Below are positions 9,440 to 17,441 of a stretch of DNA of 34,155 bases, one piece after another; position 1 is the first letter of the stretch, and every line of letters begins with the position of its first letter. Origin of the DNA: Cellulomonas uda (GTDB lineage: Bacteria; Actinomycetota; Actinomycetes; Actinomycetales; Cellulomonadaceae); the NCBI RefSeq assembly GCF_006538705.1, contig NZ_BJLP01000044.1:1-34155 (forward strand). Direction: 5' to 3'. The position numbers and the translations under genes were made by a program. The notes beneath the pieces were generated by a model. It had not been told where the DNA came from. It saw only the letters and a program-made list of their open reading frames with translations, and ran no database searches.

Positions 9440-11395
9440 ATGACCGAGCAGGACCCCCGCACCGACTCGACGCCCGAGCCCGGCACCACCGCGGCCCCGC
9501 CGGCGAGACCGCTCGACGAGCGCGCCCGGATCCGCCCCACGAAGCGCGGCGTCGAGGACGTCCTGCTCGCCCGCGCCGGCGTGGTCGGCGTCGACATCGC
9601 CGAGAAGTGGTCCCAGGGCCGCCCCACCGGGCAGCAGGCGATCGTCGTGCACGTCGAGCGCAAGCGGCCGCTCGACGAGCTCTCCGACGACGAGCGCATC
9701 CCCGCGGACGTCGACGGCGTCCCGACCGACGTCGTCTCCGGGCGGGTCTCGCCGCTGTCCGCCACGACCGGCACGGTCGGCACGGGCAGCGCGAGCAGCG
9801 GCGCCGCCGCCCACACCCGGCGCGTGCGACCCCTCGCCGGCGGACTGAGCATCGGCCCCGCCGACGCCGTGACCATCCCCGTCGACGGTCGCGCGCAGCT
9901 GCGCAGCGTCAACGGCACGCTCGGGGTCGTCGTGCGCGAGCGCCACACGGGCCGCGCGTTCGCCCTCACCAACTGGCACGTCGCCGCGGGCGACGGGCGC
10001 GAGGACGTCGGCTCCGCGTGGCTGCAGCCCGCAGTCGCCGACGGCGGACGCGACGGCGCGGACCGGTTCGGCGCGCTCGTGCGGGGCGCCGTCACCGACC
10101 GCATGGACGCCGCCATCGTCGCGCTCGCACCCGGCGCACCGTGGGTCCCGGGCGTCGTCGGGATCGGCGCCGTCACGGGGGCCGGCACCGCCGACGTCGG
10201 CTCCACCGTGCGCAAGTCCGGACGCACCACGGGCCTGACCCTCGGCACCGTGGTGTCCACCGACTACACCACCGCCGTCGACTTCGGCCCCGGCGTCGGG
10301 CTGCGCACGCTGCGCGACCAGATCCGCGTCGAGCCCGCCGAGGGCACCGAGCGGTTCTCCGCCGGGGGCGACTCCGGGTCCGTGCTCGTCGACGAGGACG
10401 GAGCCGTCGTCGGGCTCCTGTGGGCCGGCGAGGACGACGGGAGCTTCTCCGTGGCCAGCCCGATCGACGTCGTGCTCGACACGCTCGGGGTGTCCGTGGC
10501 CGCGGCGGCCCCCACGTGGCGCGACCGGCTGCGGTCCGGGGGCGACGGGCGTGCGGCTGCCCGGACCACCCCGGGTGCCGGCGGCTCCACCGCCGACGAC
10601 TCCGACGACCGGGACGCGCAGGGGGCGTCCCGGCTCGCCGGGTCATCGACGCAGCCGTTCACCGAGCCGTTCACGGAGCCCTTCACGGAGCCCTTCACGG
10701 AACCGTTCACCGAGGCACTCGGCACCAACCCGTTCACCGAACCCTTCACCGAGCCCTTCACGGAGCCCTTCACGGAACCGTTCACGGAACCGTTCACCGA
10801 GGCACTCGGCACCAATCCGTTCACCGAACCCTTCACCGAGCCGTTCACCGAACCGTTCACCGAGCCGTTCACCGAACCCTTCACGGAACCGTTCACCGAA
10901 CCGTTCACCGAGGCACTCGGCACCAACCCGTTCACCGAACCCTTCACCGAGCCGTTCACCGAACCCTTCACCGAGCCGTTCACCGAGCCGTTCACCGAGC
11001 CGTTCACCGAAGCACTCGGCACCAACCCGTTCACCGAACCCTTCACCGAACCGTTCACGGAGCCGTTCACCGAGGGCTCCGCGGGCACGCGGCAGTCGCG
11101 AGCGGCCTACGCGGCAGGGCGCCGGCTCGGGGCGGCACAGGCGCGCGCGGCCTACGCGGCGGGCGTCGGGGCCGGCCGTCGTGCGGCGGCCGCGTCGAGC
11201 GGGACGACGACGAGGCGCGTGGCGCACCAGGCGTACCGCGCCGGGTACGCAGCGGCGTACCGCGCCGCGGCCGCGGCGCTGGCCCGCAAGGCGTACGCCG
11301 CAGCACGGCGCAGCGTGGCCCGGTCCGCGTACGTGGCGGGCTTCCGCGCCGGTGCCCGCGCGGCGGAGGGGCCGGGGCGCGGGTCGCGGGGCTGA
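9440..11395 (+). CDS. Trypsin-like serine protease with FTEP repeat array and basic tail
   Basis: The predicted 651-aa protein has four parts. Residues 1-140 are a charged lead with no signal peptide. A chymotrypsin-fold protease at about residues 140-355 carries the triad H180 (TNWHVAAG), D223 (DRMDAAIVAL) and S312 (GGDSGSVL). Residues 407-545 are 30 FTE units, mostly FTEP, broken by four ALGTNP spacers. The tail of about 105 residues is rich in Ala, Arg, Tyr and Gly with recurring AYxAG motifs. The ATG at 9440 is chosen over the one at 9422 because GAGGAG at 9425-9430 sits ten bases before it. Without a secretion signal it should act in the cytosol. It is divergent from the sigma/CHAT operon and ends at a strong terminator. 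The protease call is firm; substrate and repeat function are unknown. Confidence 0.88.
   Translation: MTEQDPRTDSTPEPGTTAAPPARPLDERARIRPTKRGVEDVLLARAGVVGVDIAEKWSQGRPTGQQAIVVHVERKRPLDELSDDERIPADVDGVPTDVVSGRVSPLSATTGTVGTGSASSGAAAHTRRVRPLAGGLSIGPADAVTIPVDGRAQLRSVNGTLGVVVRERHTGRAFALTNWHVAAGDGREDVGSAWLQPAVADGGRDGADRFGALVRGAVTDRMDAAIVALAPGAPWVPGVVGIGAVTGAGTADVGSTVRKSGRTTGLTLGTVVSTDYTTAVDFGPGVGLRTLRDQIRVEPAEGTERFSAGGDSGSVLVDEDGAVVGLLWAGEDDGSFSVASPIDVVLDTLGVSVAAAAPTWRDRLRSGGDGRAAARTTPGAGGSTADDSDDRDAQGASRLAGSSTQPFTEPFTEPFTEPFTEPFTEALGTNPFTEPFTEPFTEPFTEPFTEPFTEALGTNPFTEPFTEPFTEPFTEPFTEPFTEPFTEPFTEALGTNPFTEPFTEPFTEPFTEPFTEPFTEPFTEALGTNPFTEPFTEPFTEPFTEGSAGTRQSRAAYAAGRRLGAAQARAAYAAGVGAGRRAAAASSGTTTRRVAHQAYRAGYAAAYRAAAAALARKAYAAARRSVARSAYVAGFRAGARAAEGPGRGSRG
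10658..11074 (+). repeat. 12-bp in-frame tandem repeat array (FTEP)
   Basis: 417 bases encode 139 residues made of 30 FTE units in blocks of 5, 6, 8, 7 and 4, separated by four ALGTNP spacers. The DNA unit is 12 bp (TTCACCGAGCCG and synonymous variants). Third-position variation (ACC/ACG, GAG/GAA, CCG/CCC) with the peptide unchanged shows selection on the protein sequence. The spacer plus flanks also repeats as a larger unit. There are no unique spacers as in CRISPR. Confidence 0.97.
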
Positions 11396-11419
11396 CGGGA
11401 CGCGACACCCGCCGCGACG

Positions 11420-11457
11420 ACGAAGGGTCCGGCCCCCGCGGGGGCCGGACCCTTCGT
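11420..11457. terminator. Bidirectional terminator between protease gene and rplA
   Basis: A perfect 18-bp inverted repeat (ACGAAGGGTCCGGCCCCC at 11420-11437 and its complement at 11440-11457) is separated by two bases. It lies in the 101-base convergent gap, 24 bases after the protease stop and 39 bases after the rplA stop, so it can serve both transcripts. Confidence 0.85.
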
Positions 11458-11496
11458 GCTGGTGGACCGTCTCGGTCCAGGAGTCTTACCGCGGAC

Positions 11497-12213
11497 TCAG
11501 TCCTCGTCCTCGGCGGTCAGGTTCCGGGTCTTGTTCTGGTCGAGCAGGATCCCGGGGCCGTTCGTGGTCGAGATGGTCGCCTTGGTGATGTAGCGGCCCT
11601 TCGACGCGGCGGGCTTGAGACGCAGGATCTCGTCGAGCGCCGCGGCGTAGTTCTCGACCAGCGAGACGTCGGAGAACGACGTCTTGCCGATGATGAAGTG
11701 CAGGTTGGCGTGACGGTCCACGCGGAACTCGATCTTGCCGCCCTTGATGTCCGCGACGGCCTTGGCCACGTCCATCGTCACGGTGCCGGTCTTCGGGTTC
11801 GGCATGAGACCACGCGGGCCCAGGACCTTGCCGAGTCGACCGACCTTGCCCATGAGGTCCGGGGTCGCGACCGCGGCGTCGAAGTCGGTCCAACCGCCGG
11901 CGACCTTCTCGATGAGCTCGTCGCCGCCGACCTCGTCCGCACCGGCGGCGCGGGCCTGCTCGGCACGCTCGCCGTTCGCGAACACGATCACGCGGGCGGT
12001 CTTACCGGTGCCGTGGGGCAGGTTGACCGTGCCGCGGACCATCTGGTCCGCCTTGCGCGGGTCGACACCGAGACGGAAGACGACCTCGACGGTCGCGTCG
12101 AACTTGGAGACGGAGGTCTCCTGCGCCAGACGGACGGCGGCGAGGGGGCTGTAGACCTTGCCTGCCTCGATCTTCTCGACGGCGGCGCGGTACGCCTTGC
12201 TGTGCTTGGGCAT
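11497..12213 (-). CDS. rplA: 50S ribosomal protein L1
   Basis: The 238-aa protein binds 23S rRNA at the L1 stalk and helps release the E-site tRNA; in many bacteria it also represses its own operon. Family motifs include [20 protein letters not shown], the central [20 protein letters not shown] signature and [17 protein letters not shown]. The ATG at 12211-12213 follows AAGGAG at good spacing; an upstream in-frame extension to about 12255 lacks family similarity. It is 73 bases downstream of rplK and ends at the shared terminator. The next same-strand core gene, rplJ, is more than 6 kb away because of the protease cassette. Confidence 0.98.
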   Translation of the reverse strand: MPKHSKAYRAAVEKIEAGKVYSPLAAVRLAQETSVSKFDATVEVVFRLGVDPRKADQMVRGTVNLPHGTGKTARVIVFANGERAEQARAAGADEVGGDELIEKVAGGWTDFDAAVATPDLMGKVGRLGKVLGPRGLMPNPKTGTVTMDVAKAVADIKGGKIEFRVDRHANLHFIIGKTSFSDVSLVENYAAALDEILRLKPAASKGRYITKATISTTNGPGILLDQNKTRNLTAEDED

Positions 12214-12286
12214 CTGCTTCTCCTTGGTGAGCAGTCGTGGTCGCACGGGCCGCACAGGGCCCTGCCACTGGGGTGGGGACGAGGGG

Positions 12287-12718
12287 TCAGCCCTCGACCT
12301 TGATACCCATCGACCGGGCGGTGCCGGCGATGATCTTCTCGGCCGCGTCGATGTCGTTCGCGTTGAGGTCCTCGAGCTTGGTGGACGCGATCTCGCGCAC
12401 CTGCTCGCGGGTCAGCGTGGCGACCTTGACGGTGTGCGGCGTGGGCGAGCCCTTCGCGACACCCGCGGCCTTCTTGATGAGCTCGGCGGCCGGCGGCGTC
12501 TTCGTGATGAAGGTGAACGAGCGGTCCTCGTACACCGTGATCTCCACGGGGATGACGTTGCCGCGCTGCGACTCGGTCGCCGCGTTGTACGCCTTGCAGA
12601 ACTCCATGATGTTCACGCCGTGCTGACCGAGCGCGGGGCCGATCGGCGGGGCGGGCGTGGCCGCACCGGCGTTGATCTGGAGCTTGATGAGGCCGGTGAC
12701 CTTCTTCTTGGGGGGCAT
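12287..12718 (-). CDS. rplK: 50S ribosomal protein L11
   Basis: The 143-aa protein binds the GTPase-associated region of 23S rRNA and is needed for the stringent response and for thiopeptide action. Landmarks are the N-terminal [20 protein letters not shown] and the C-terminal RNA-binding part ending [15 protein letters not shown]. The ATG at 12716-12718 follows GAGG at about seven bases. It forms a pair with rplA and lies 102 bases downstream of nusG, with a small hairpin in that gap. Confidence 0.98.
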   Translation of the reverse strand: MPPKKKVTGLIKLQINAGAATPAPPIGPALGQHGVNIMEFCKAYNAATESQRGNVIPVEITVYEDRSFTFITKTPPAAELIKKAAGVAKGSPTPHTVKVATLTREQVREIASTKLEDLNANDIDAAEKIIAGTARSMGIKVEG

Positions 12719-12800
12719 GACGCCACCTCTTTCGTGCTTGTGGGCCGACGCCGTGGGCGATGACCCGGTTGCAGGGCGTACCCGCGGCGCGGGCACGCGA

Positions 12801-12814
12801 CGCCCCGAGGGGCG
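12801..12814 (-). terminator. Short hairpin after nusG
   Basis: CGCCCC-GA-GGGGCG forms a 6-bp stem six bases beyond the nusG stop, followed on the minus strand by another partly self-complementary GC-rich stretch. There is no T tract. It could be a weak terminator or an attenuator before rplK. Confidence 0.3.
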
Positions 12815-12820
12815 GTCCGG

Positions 12821-13642
12821 TCAGATCTTGGCGACCTGGCTGAACGACAGCTCGACCGGGGTCTCCCGGCCGAAGATGGAGACGAGCACCTTGAGCTTCT
12901 GCGCCTCGGCGTTGATCTCGGAGATCGTGGCGGGCAGCGTGTCGAAGGGGCCGTCGGTGACCGTGACGGACTCGCCGACCGTGAAGTCGACCTGGATCGC
13001 CGCGGCGGCCTTGGCAGCGGCGGCCGGAGCCGTCGGGGCCTTCGTCTCGAGCGTCGGTGCGAGCATCGAGAACACCTCGTCCAGCGTGAGCGGGACGGGC
13101 TGGTGCGTGTGGCCGACGAAGCCCGTGACGCCCGGCGTGTGACGCACGGCGCCCCACGACTCGTCGGTCAGGTCCATGCGGACGAGGACGTAGCCGGGGA
13201 TCCGGACGCGGCGCACGACCTTGCGCTGCGCGTTCTTGATCTCCACGACCTCCTCCATGGGGACCTCCACCTGGTAGATGAAGTCCTCCATGTTGAGGCT
13301 CTGCGTGCGGTTCTCGAGGTTCGCCTTCACGCGGTTCTCGTAACCCGCGTAGGAGTGGATGACGAACCAGTCACCGGGCAGGCTGCGCAGGCGCGCCTTG
13401 AACGCGGCGACCGGGTCCTCGTCGGGGTCGACCTCGTCGGACGCAGCCTCGTCGGACTCGTCGGACTCAGCCTCGTCGGACGCAGCCTCGTCGGACGCGA
13501 CCTCGTCGGACGTGACCTCGTCCGAGACGGCCTCGTCGCTCGGGACCTCGTCCGCGGCCGACGCCTCGACGGCCTCGACCGACTCCACGGCGTCCGAGAG
13601 CTCGACGTCGGCCGGGGTGGGCTCAGACGACTCGTGGGACAC
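12821..13642 (-). CDS. nusG: Transcription termination/antitermination factor NusG
   Basis: The 273-aa protein joins the RNA polymerase clamp to Rho or the ribosome. The NGN domain begins at [20 protein letters not shown] (about residue 90), includes [20 protein letters not shown], and passes through [15 protein letters not shown]. The C-terminal KOW domain has [18 protein letters not shown] and ends FSQVAKI. An acidic extension of about 85 residues precedes it, with SDEA/SDEV repeats. The GTG at 13640-13642 follows GCAGG by seven bases. An insert rich in Ala and Pro links the two domains. It lies 72 bases downstream of secE. Confidence 0.97.
   Translation of the reverse strand: MSHESSEPTPADVELSDAVESVEAVEASAADEVPSDEAVSDEVTSDEVASDEAASDEAESDESDEAASDEVDPDEDPVAAFKARLRSLPGDWFVIHSYAGYENRVKANLENRTQSLNMEDFIYQVEVPMEEVVEIKNAQRKVVRRVRIPGYVLVRMDLTDESWGAVRHTPGVTGFVGHTHQPVPLTLDEVFSMLAPTLETKAPTAPAAAAKAAAAIQVDFTVGESVTVTDGPFDTLPATISEINAEAQKLKVLVSIFGRETPVELSFSQVAKI
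13431..13545 (-). repeat. 15-bp repeat encoding SDEA-type units in NusG
   Basis: Near-copies of CCTCGTCGGACGCAG recur across the 5' part of nusG and encode an acidic run of SDEA, SDEV and SDES units. The DNA similarity between units suggests expansion by slippage. N-terminal acidic extensions are common in actinobacterial NusG, but unit number is likely to vary between strains. Confidence 0.8.
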
Positions 13643-13714
13643 GTACGAACCTGCTTTCTTCCAGTGCGGAGGTGCGGCTCGACCGAGCCTGGCGGGCCAC
13701 GTGGGCCGCGGGGG

Positions 13715-13993
13715 TCAGCCCCCGAAGACCCAGAACGTGACCTTGCCGATGCCCAGGTCGACCACGGTGACGAACGCCATGACGACGGCGACGAACACCA
13801 GCACGACCGACGTGTAGGTGATGAGGTCCTGCCGCGTGGGGCGGACCACCTTCTTGAGCTCGGCGACGACCTGGCGCACGAAAAGCGCGATGCGCGCGAA
13901 CAAGCCGCGGCGCTCGCCGGACGGGGCCTGCGGCGCGGACTTGCGCGCCGAGCCCTCGGCGCCGGACGCCGCGGAGGCTGCGGTTTCGCTCAC
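13715..13993 (-). CDS. secE: Preprotein translocase subunit SecE
   Basis: The 92-aa protein is the small clamp subunit of the SecYEG channel. After a flexible N-terminus, the conserved amphipathic segment [20 protein letters not shown] leads into a single membrane helix (about residues 60-84, [20 protein letters not shown]). The GTG at 13991-13993 follows AGAGG by seven bases. It sits between tRNA-Trp and nusG, the usual actinobacterial order. Confidence 0.97.
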   Translation of the reverse strand: MSETAASAASGAEGSARKSAPQAPSGERRGLFARIALFVRQVVAELKKVVRPTRQDLITYTSVVLVFVAVVMAFVTVVDLGIGKVTFWVFGG

Positions 13994-14063
13994 GTGTCGG
14001 CCTCTGCTGTCTCGTCGATGCTCGGACTGTCCCGCTGCACGAGGGTGCAGACAGGAGATTGCG

Positions 14064-14136
14064 CAGGGCAGACAGGACTCGAACCTGCAACCTGCGGTTT
14101 TGGAGACCGCTGCGCTACCAATTGCGCCACTGCCCT
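14064..14136 (-). tRNA. tRNA-Trp (anticodon CCA)
   Basis: The 73-base cloverleaf reads 5' AGGGCAGTGGCGCAATTGG on the minus strand. The acceptor arms AGGGCAG/CTGCCCT pair, the anticodon loop is CTCCAAA with CCA, and the T-arm contains GGTTCGAGTCC. The discriminator is G and no CCA is encoded. It lies 70 bases upstream of secE, as in other actinobacteria. Confidence 0.97.
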
Positions 14137-14243
14137 ACGACGGCCTCGGTCCAGGACGACGAGGGCCTCACGGGCTCGGGAGCGAGCTCCCGGGTGCCGT
14201 GCGGGCACAGGTCATCTTGGCGAACGTCAACCGCCGGTGGACA

Positions 14244-14272
14244 ACCATACGGGACGGAGCGCCCCGGGTCGA
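14244..14272 (-). promoter_or_regulatory. Candidate promoter for tRNA-Trp-secE-nusG
   Basis: TCGACC (14267-14272) and TATGGT (14244-14249) on the minus strand are 17 bases apart, each matching four of six consensus positions. Between it and the tRNA lie a second -35-like TTGACG (14225-14230) without a good partner and two small hairpins at 14177-14192 and 14195-14209. Nothing else is seen in the 14137-14359 gap. Confidence 0.4.
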
Positions 14273-14359
14273 ACCGCCCTCTCCACCGACGCCCGCGGGA
14301 CCGATCCGCGCACCGGGACACCCACGCGCCGGGCACGTGACCTCTGCCACTATGACCCG

Positions 14360-15583
14360 GTGAGCCAGCAGACGTCGCAGCCCCGTTCCCGTGTCTCGAA
14401 GCGCCTCGCCGCGATCGCGCCGTCGGCGACGCTCGCGGTCGACGCCAAGGCGAAGGCCCTCAAGGCCGCCGGCCGGCCCGTCATCGGGTTCGGTGCGGGC
14501 GAGCCGGACTTCCCGACGCCGAGCGCGATCGTCGACGCCGCGGTGGCCGCGGTGCGCGACCCCGCGAACCACCGGTACACGCCCGCCGCCGGACTGCCCG
14601 CGCTGCGCGAGGCGATCGCCGCGAAGACCCTGCGCGACTCCGGGTACGACGTGGACCCGGCCGCCGTGCTGGTGACCAACGGCGGCAAGCAGGCCGTGTT
14701 CCAGGCGTTCGCGTCGGTCGTCGACCCGGGCGACGAGGTGCTGCTGCCCGCCCCGTACTGGACGACGTACCCCGAGGCGATCCGGCTCGCGGGCGGCGTG
14801 CCCGTCGAGGTGTTCGCCGGCGCCGACCAGGGCTACCTCGTGACGGTCGAGCAGCTGGAGGCCGCGCGGACCGAGCGCACCAAGGTGCTGCTGTTCTGCT
14901 CGCCGTCCAACCCGACGGGCGCGGTGTACTCGCCCGAGCAGACCGCCGAGATCGGCCGCTGGGCGCTCGAGCACGGGATCTGGGTGATCACCGACGAGAT
15001 CTACGAGCACCTCACGTACGACCACGCGGTGTTCACGCCCATCCAGCGTGTCGTGCCCGAGCTCGCCGACACCTGCATCGTGCTCAACGGCGTCGCCAAG
15101 ACGTACGCGATGACCGGCTGGCGCGTGGGCTGGATGATCGGCCCGTCCGACGTGATCAAGGCGGCGACGAACTTCCAGAGCCACCTCACGTCGAACGTCG
15201 CGAACGTCTCGCAGCGCGCCGCGATCGCCGCGCTCACCGGCGACCTCACGGCGGTCGAGGCGATGCGCGCGGCGTTCGACCGCCGGCGACGGACCATGGT
15301 CGAGATGCTCTCGGCGATCGACGGCGTCGTCGTCCCGGTGCCGCAGGGCGCGTTCTACGCGTACCCCTCGGTCGAGGGCGTGCTGGGGCGCTCGATCCGC
15401 GGCGTGACCCCGACGACCTCCGCCGAGCTCGCGGCGCTCATCCTCGAGCAGGTCGAGGTCGCGGTCGTGCCCGGTGAGGCGTTCGGCCCGTCGGGCTACC
15501 TGCGCCTGTCGTACGCGCTGGGCGACGACGACCTCGTCGAGGGCGTCTCGCGCATCCAGTCCCTGCTGGCCGAGGCGCGCTGA
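14360..15583 (+). CDS. Pyridoxal-phosphate aspartate aminotransferase (class I)
   Basis: The 407-aa enzyme should transfer the amino group of aspartate to 2-oxoglutarate in the cytosol. It shows the fold-type I subgroup gamma pattern: [12 protein letters not shown] near the N-terminus, [37 protein letters not shown], and the Schiff-base lysine K247 in [16 protein letters not shown]. The tail [13 protein letters not shown] supplies the substrate-binding arginine. The start is GTG at 14360; the codons before it lack family similarity and cross the tRNA gene. No Shine-Dalgarno is visible, so a leaderless message is possible. The family resembles AspC/AspB of other actinobacteria next to tRNA-Trp. 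Some members also act on prephenate or aromatic amino acids. Confidence 0.95.
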   Translation: MSQQTSQPRSRVSKRLAAIAPSATLAVDAKAKALKAAGRPVIGFGAGEPDFPTPSAIVDAAVAAVRDPANHRYTPAAGLPALREAIAAKTLRDSGYDVDPAAVLVTNGGKQAVFQAFASVVDPGDEVLLPAPYWTTYPEAIRLAGGVPVEVFAGADQGYLVTVEQLEAARTERTKVLLFCSPSNPTGAVYSPEQTAEIGRWALEHGIWVITDEIYEHLTYDHAVFTPIQRVVPELADTCIVLNGVAKTYAMTGWRVGWMIGPSDVIKAATNFQSHLTSNVANVSQRAAIAALTGDLTAVEAMRAAFDRRRRTMVEMLSAIDGVVVPVPQGAFYAYPSVEGVLGRSIRGVTPTTSAELAALILEQVEVAVVPGEAFGPSGYLRLSYALGDDDLVEGVSRIQSLLAEAR

Positions 15584-15605
15584 CCTCGCCGGACGAGGGA
15601 TGACG

Positions 15606-15633
15606 CCGGGGTCCACCGATCGGTGGACCCCGG
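15606..15633 (+). terminator. Terminator after the aminotransferase gene
   Basis: A 28-base perfect palindrome, CCGGGGTCCACC-GATC-GGTGGACCCCGG, starts 23 bases after the aminotransferase stop and gives a 12-bp stem with a four-base loop. It separates this gene from the ABC transporter operon. Confidence 0.8.
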
Positions 15634-15686
15634 GTCCCGTCCGACGGTGCTGTCGCGCGCACGCACGACGGGTCCAGTCTGGGGAC

Positions 15687-16577
15687 ATGACATCAGCACC
15701 AGCGGTCGAGGTCAGCGCGCTGCGCAAGGCCTACGGCGAGAAGCAGGCGGTCGACGGGCTGGACCTCGTCGTCGCCCGGGGTGAGATCGTCGCGGTGCTC
15801 GGGCCCAACGGCGCGGGCAAGACGACCACCGTGGAGATCCTCGAGGGGTTCCGCGAGCGCGACGGCGGGGACGTGCGCGTGCTCGGCGAGGACCCGGCCC
15901 GGGCCGGCCGCGCGTGGCGCTCCCGCCTCGGTGTCGTGCTGCAGAGCACCGACGACCTCGCGGAGGCGACCGTCGGCGAGCTCGTGCGCCACTTCGCCCG
16001 CTTCTACCCGCAGGCGCGGGACGCCGACGAGGTCATCGACGCGGTCGGGCTGCGCGAGAAGGTCCGCACGCGGGCCCGGCAGCTGTCCGGCGGGCAGCGC
16101 CGACGCCTCGACGTCGCGCTCGGCATCGTCGGGCGGCCCGAGCTGGTGTTCCTCGACGAGCCGACCACGGGGTTCGACCCGCAGGCCCGCCGCGACTTCT
16201 GGGACCTCGTCGCGGGGCTGCGCGAGGACGGCACGACGATCCTGCTCACGACGCACTACCTCGAGGAGGCCGAGCACCTGGCGGACCGCGTGGTCGTCGT
16301 GAACGCCGGCCGGGTGGTCGCGCAGGGTGCGCCCGCCGACCTGGGCGGGCGCACCGCACGCCAGGCGCTCGTGCGCTGGACCACGCCGGACGGTCCGCGC
16401 GAGGAGCGGACGGACACGCCGACCGCGCTCGTGCGCGACCTCGCCGGACGGTACGGCGAGGTGCCCGGGCTGCAGGTGCTGCGGCCCACGCTCGAGGACG
16501 TCTACCTGTCCCTGATCGGCGACGCGCCCGCGACGACGCCCGCCGCCCCCGTCGAGCCCGTGGAGGTGGCGCGATGA
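15687..16577 (+). CDS. ABC-2 type exporter ATP-binding protein
   Basis: The 296-aa ATPase powers the permease encoded next. Walker A is GPNGAGKTT (residues 39-47), the signature is LSGGQ (133-137), and Walker B ends at D157-E158 (LVFLDEP). The H-loop lies in TTHYLEEAEHL. The C-terminal domain after residue 220 resembles the DrrA/CcmA-type tail of drug exporters. The ATG at 15687 follows GGGGA at short spacing. The stop overlaps the permease start (ATGA at 16574-16577). The substrate is unknown; genes of this layout often export antibiotics, lipids or peptides. Confidence 0.93.
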   Translation: MTSAPAVEVSALRKAYGEKQAVDGLDLVVARGEIVAVLGPNGAGKTTTVEILEGFRERDGGDVRVLGEDPARAGRAWRSRLGVVLQSTDDLAEATVGELVRHFARFYPQARDADEVIDAVGLREKVRTRARQLSGGQRRRLDVALGIVGRPELVFLDEPTTGFDPQARRDFWDLVAGLREDGTTILLTTHYLEEAEHLADRVVVVNAGRVVAQGAPADLGGRTARQALVRWTTPDGPREERTDTPTALVRDLAGRYGEVPGLQVLRPTLEDVYLSLIGDAPATTPAAPVEPVEVAR

Positions 16578-17431
16578 GCACGACCCACGCCGGGAGCACC
16601 CCGCGCACCCGCGCCGCGGTGCCGGGCACGCTCGCGCTCGGCCTGGCCCGCACGGGCTACGAGCTGCGCAGCTTCTTCCGCGAGCGCGACGCGGTCATCT
16701 TCATCTTCGCCTACCCCGTGATCATGCTCGCGATCTTCGCGACGGTGTTCGGGCAGGACGACGCGAGCATCGAGCTGCCCAGCGGGCAGGTCCCGTTCGC
16801 GCAGTACTTCCTGCCCGGGATGGTCGCCACGGGCGTCATGCTCACGAGCTTCCAGAACCTCGCGATCTCGATCGCGGTCGAGCGCGACGAGGGCGGGCTC
16901 AAGCGTCTGCGCGCCACTCCCCTGCCCGCCACGGCGTACTTCCTGGGCAAGATCGGGCAGGTCCTGGTCAACTGCACGCTGCAGATCGCCGTGCTGCTCG
17001 CCGTGGCCGCGGTGGTGTTCGACGTCCCCATGCCGCAGGACGCGGCCCACTGGGCCACGTTCGTGTGGGTCCTGCTGCTCGGCACCGCCAGCGGCGCGAT
17101 CTGCGGCGTCGCGTTCTCCTCGCTGCCGCGCAGCGGCCGGTCCGCGAGCGCCGTGGTGACCCCCGTGGTGCTGGTCCTGCAGTTCATCTCCGGGGTGTTC
17201 TTCCAGTTCGACCAGCTCCCGTCGTGGATGCAGCAGGTCGCCTCCGTGTTCCCCCTGAAGTGGATGGCCCAGGGCATGCGCTCGGTGTTCCTGCCCGACG
17301 AGGCGGCGCAGCTCGAGGTGTCCGGGTCGTGGCAGCACGGGGCGATCGCGGCGGTCCTGCTGGCGTGGCTCGTCGTCGGGCTCGTCGTCGGCGTGCGCAC
17401 GTTCCGGTGGCGCCGCCGGGACGACGGCTGA
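16574..17431 (+). CDS. ABC-2 type exporter permease
   Basis: The 285-aa membrane protein has about six hydrophobic segments: FIFAYPVIMLAIFATVFG, VATGVMLTSFQNLAISIAV, VNCTLQIAVLLAVAAVVF, FVWVLLLGTASGAICGVAF, VVTPVVLVLQFISGVFFQF and AIAAVLLAWLVVGLVVGV. The ABC-2 signature region LKRLRATPLPATAYFLGKI is present. It begins in the ATPase stop codon and is followed after ten bases by a histidine kinase gene, so the exporter and its likely sensor form one operon. It probably works as a dimer with two copies of the ATPase. Confidence 0.92.
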   Translation: MSTTHAGSTPRTRAAVPGTLALGLARTGYELRSFFRERDAVIFIFAYPVIMLAIFATVFGQDDASIELPSGQVPFAQYFLPGMVATGVMLTSFQNLAISIAVERDEGGLKRLRATPLPATAYFLGKIGQVLVNCTLQIAVLLAVAAVVFDVPMPQDAAHWATFVWVLLLGTASGAICGVAFSSLPRSGRSASAVVTPVVLVLQFISGVFFQFDQLPSWMQQVASVFPLKWMAQGMRSVFLPDEAAQLEVSGSWQHGAIAAVLLAWLVVGLVVGVRTFRWRRRDDG

Positions 17432-17441
17432 CGCCGGGCCC

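Noticed and set aside
10658..11074. Possible CRISPR array
   Set aside because: Units are 12 bp, contiguous and in frame, with no unique spacers and no cas genes nearby.
10264..11088. Minus-strand open frame reading VNGSVKGSVNG repeats through the FTEP array
   Set aside because: A 12-base repeat without stops stays open in several frames; only the plus frame has a protease domain, a ribosome site and synonymous-type variation.
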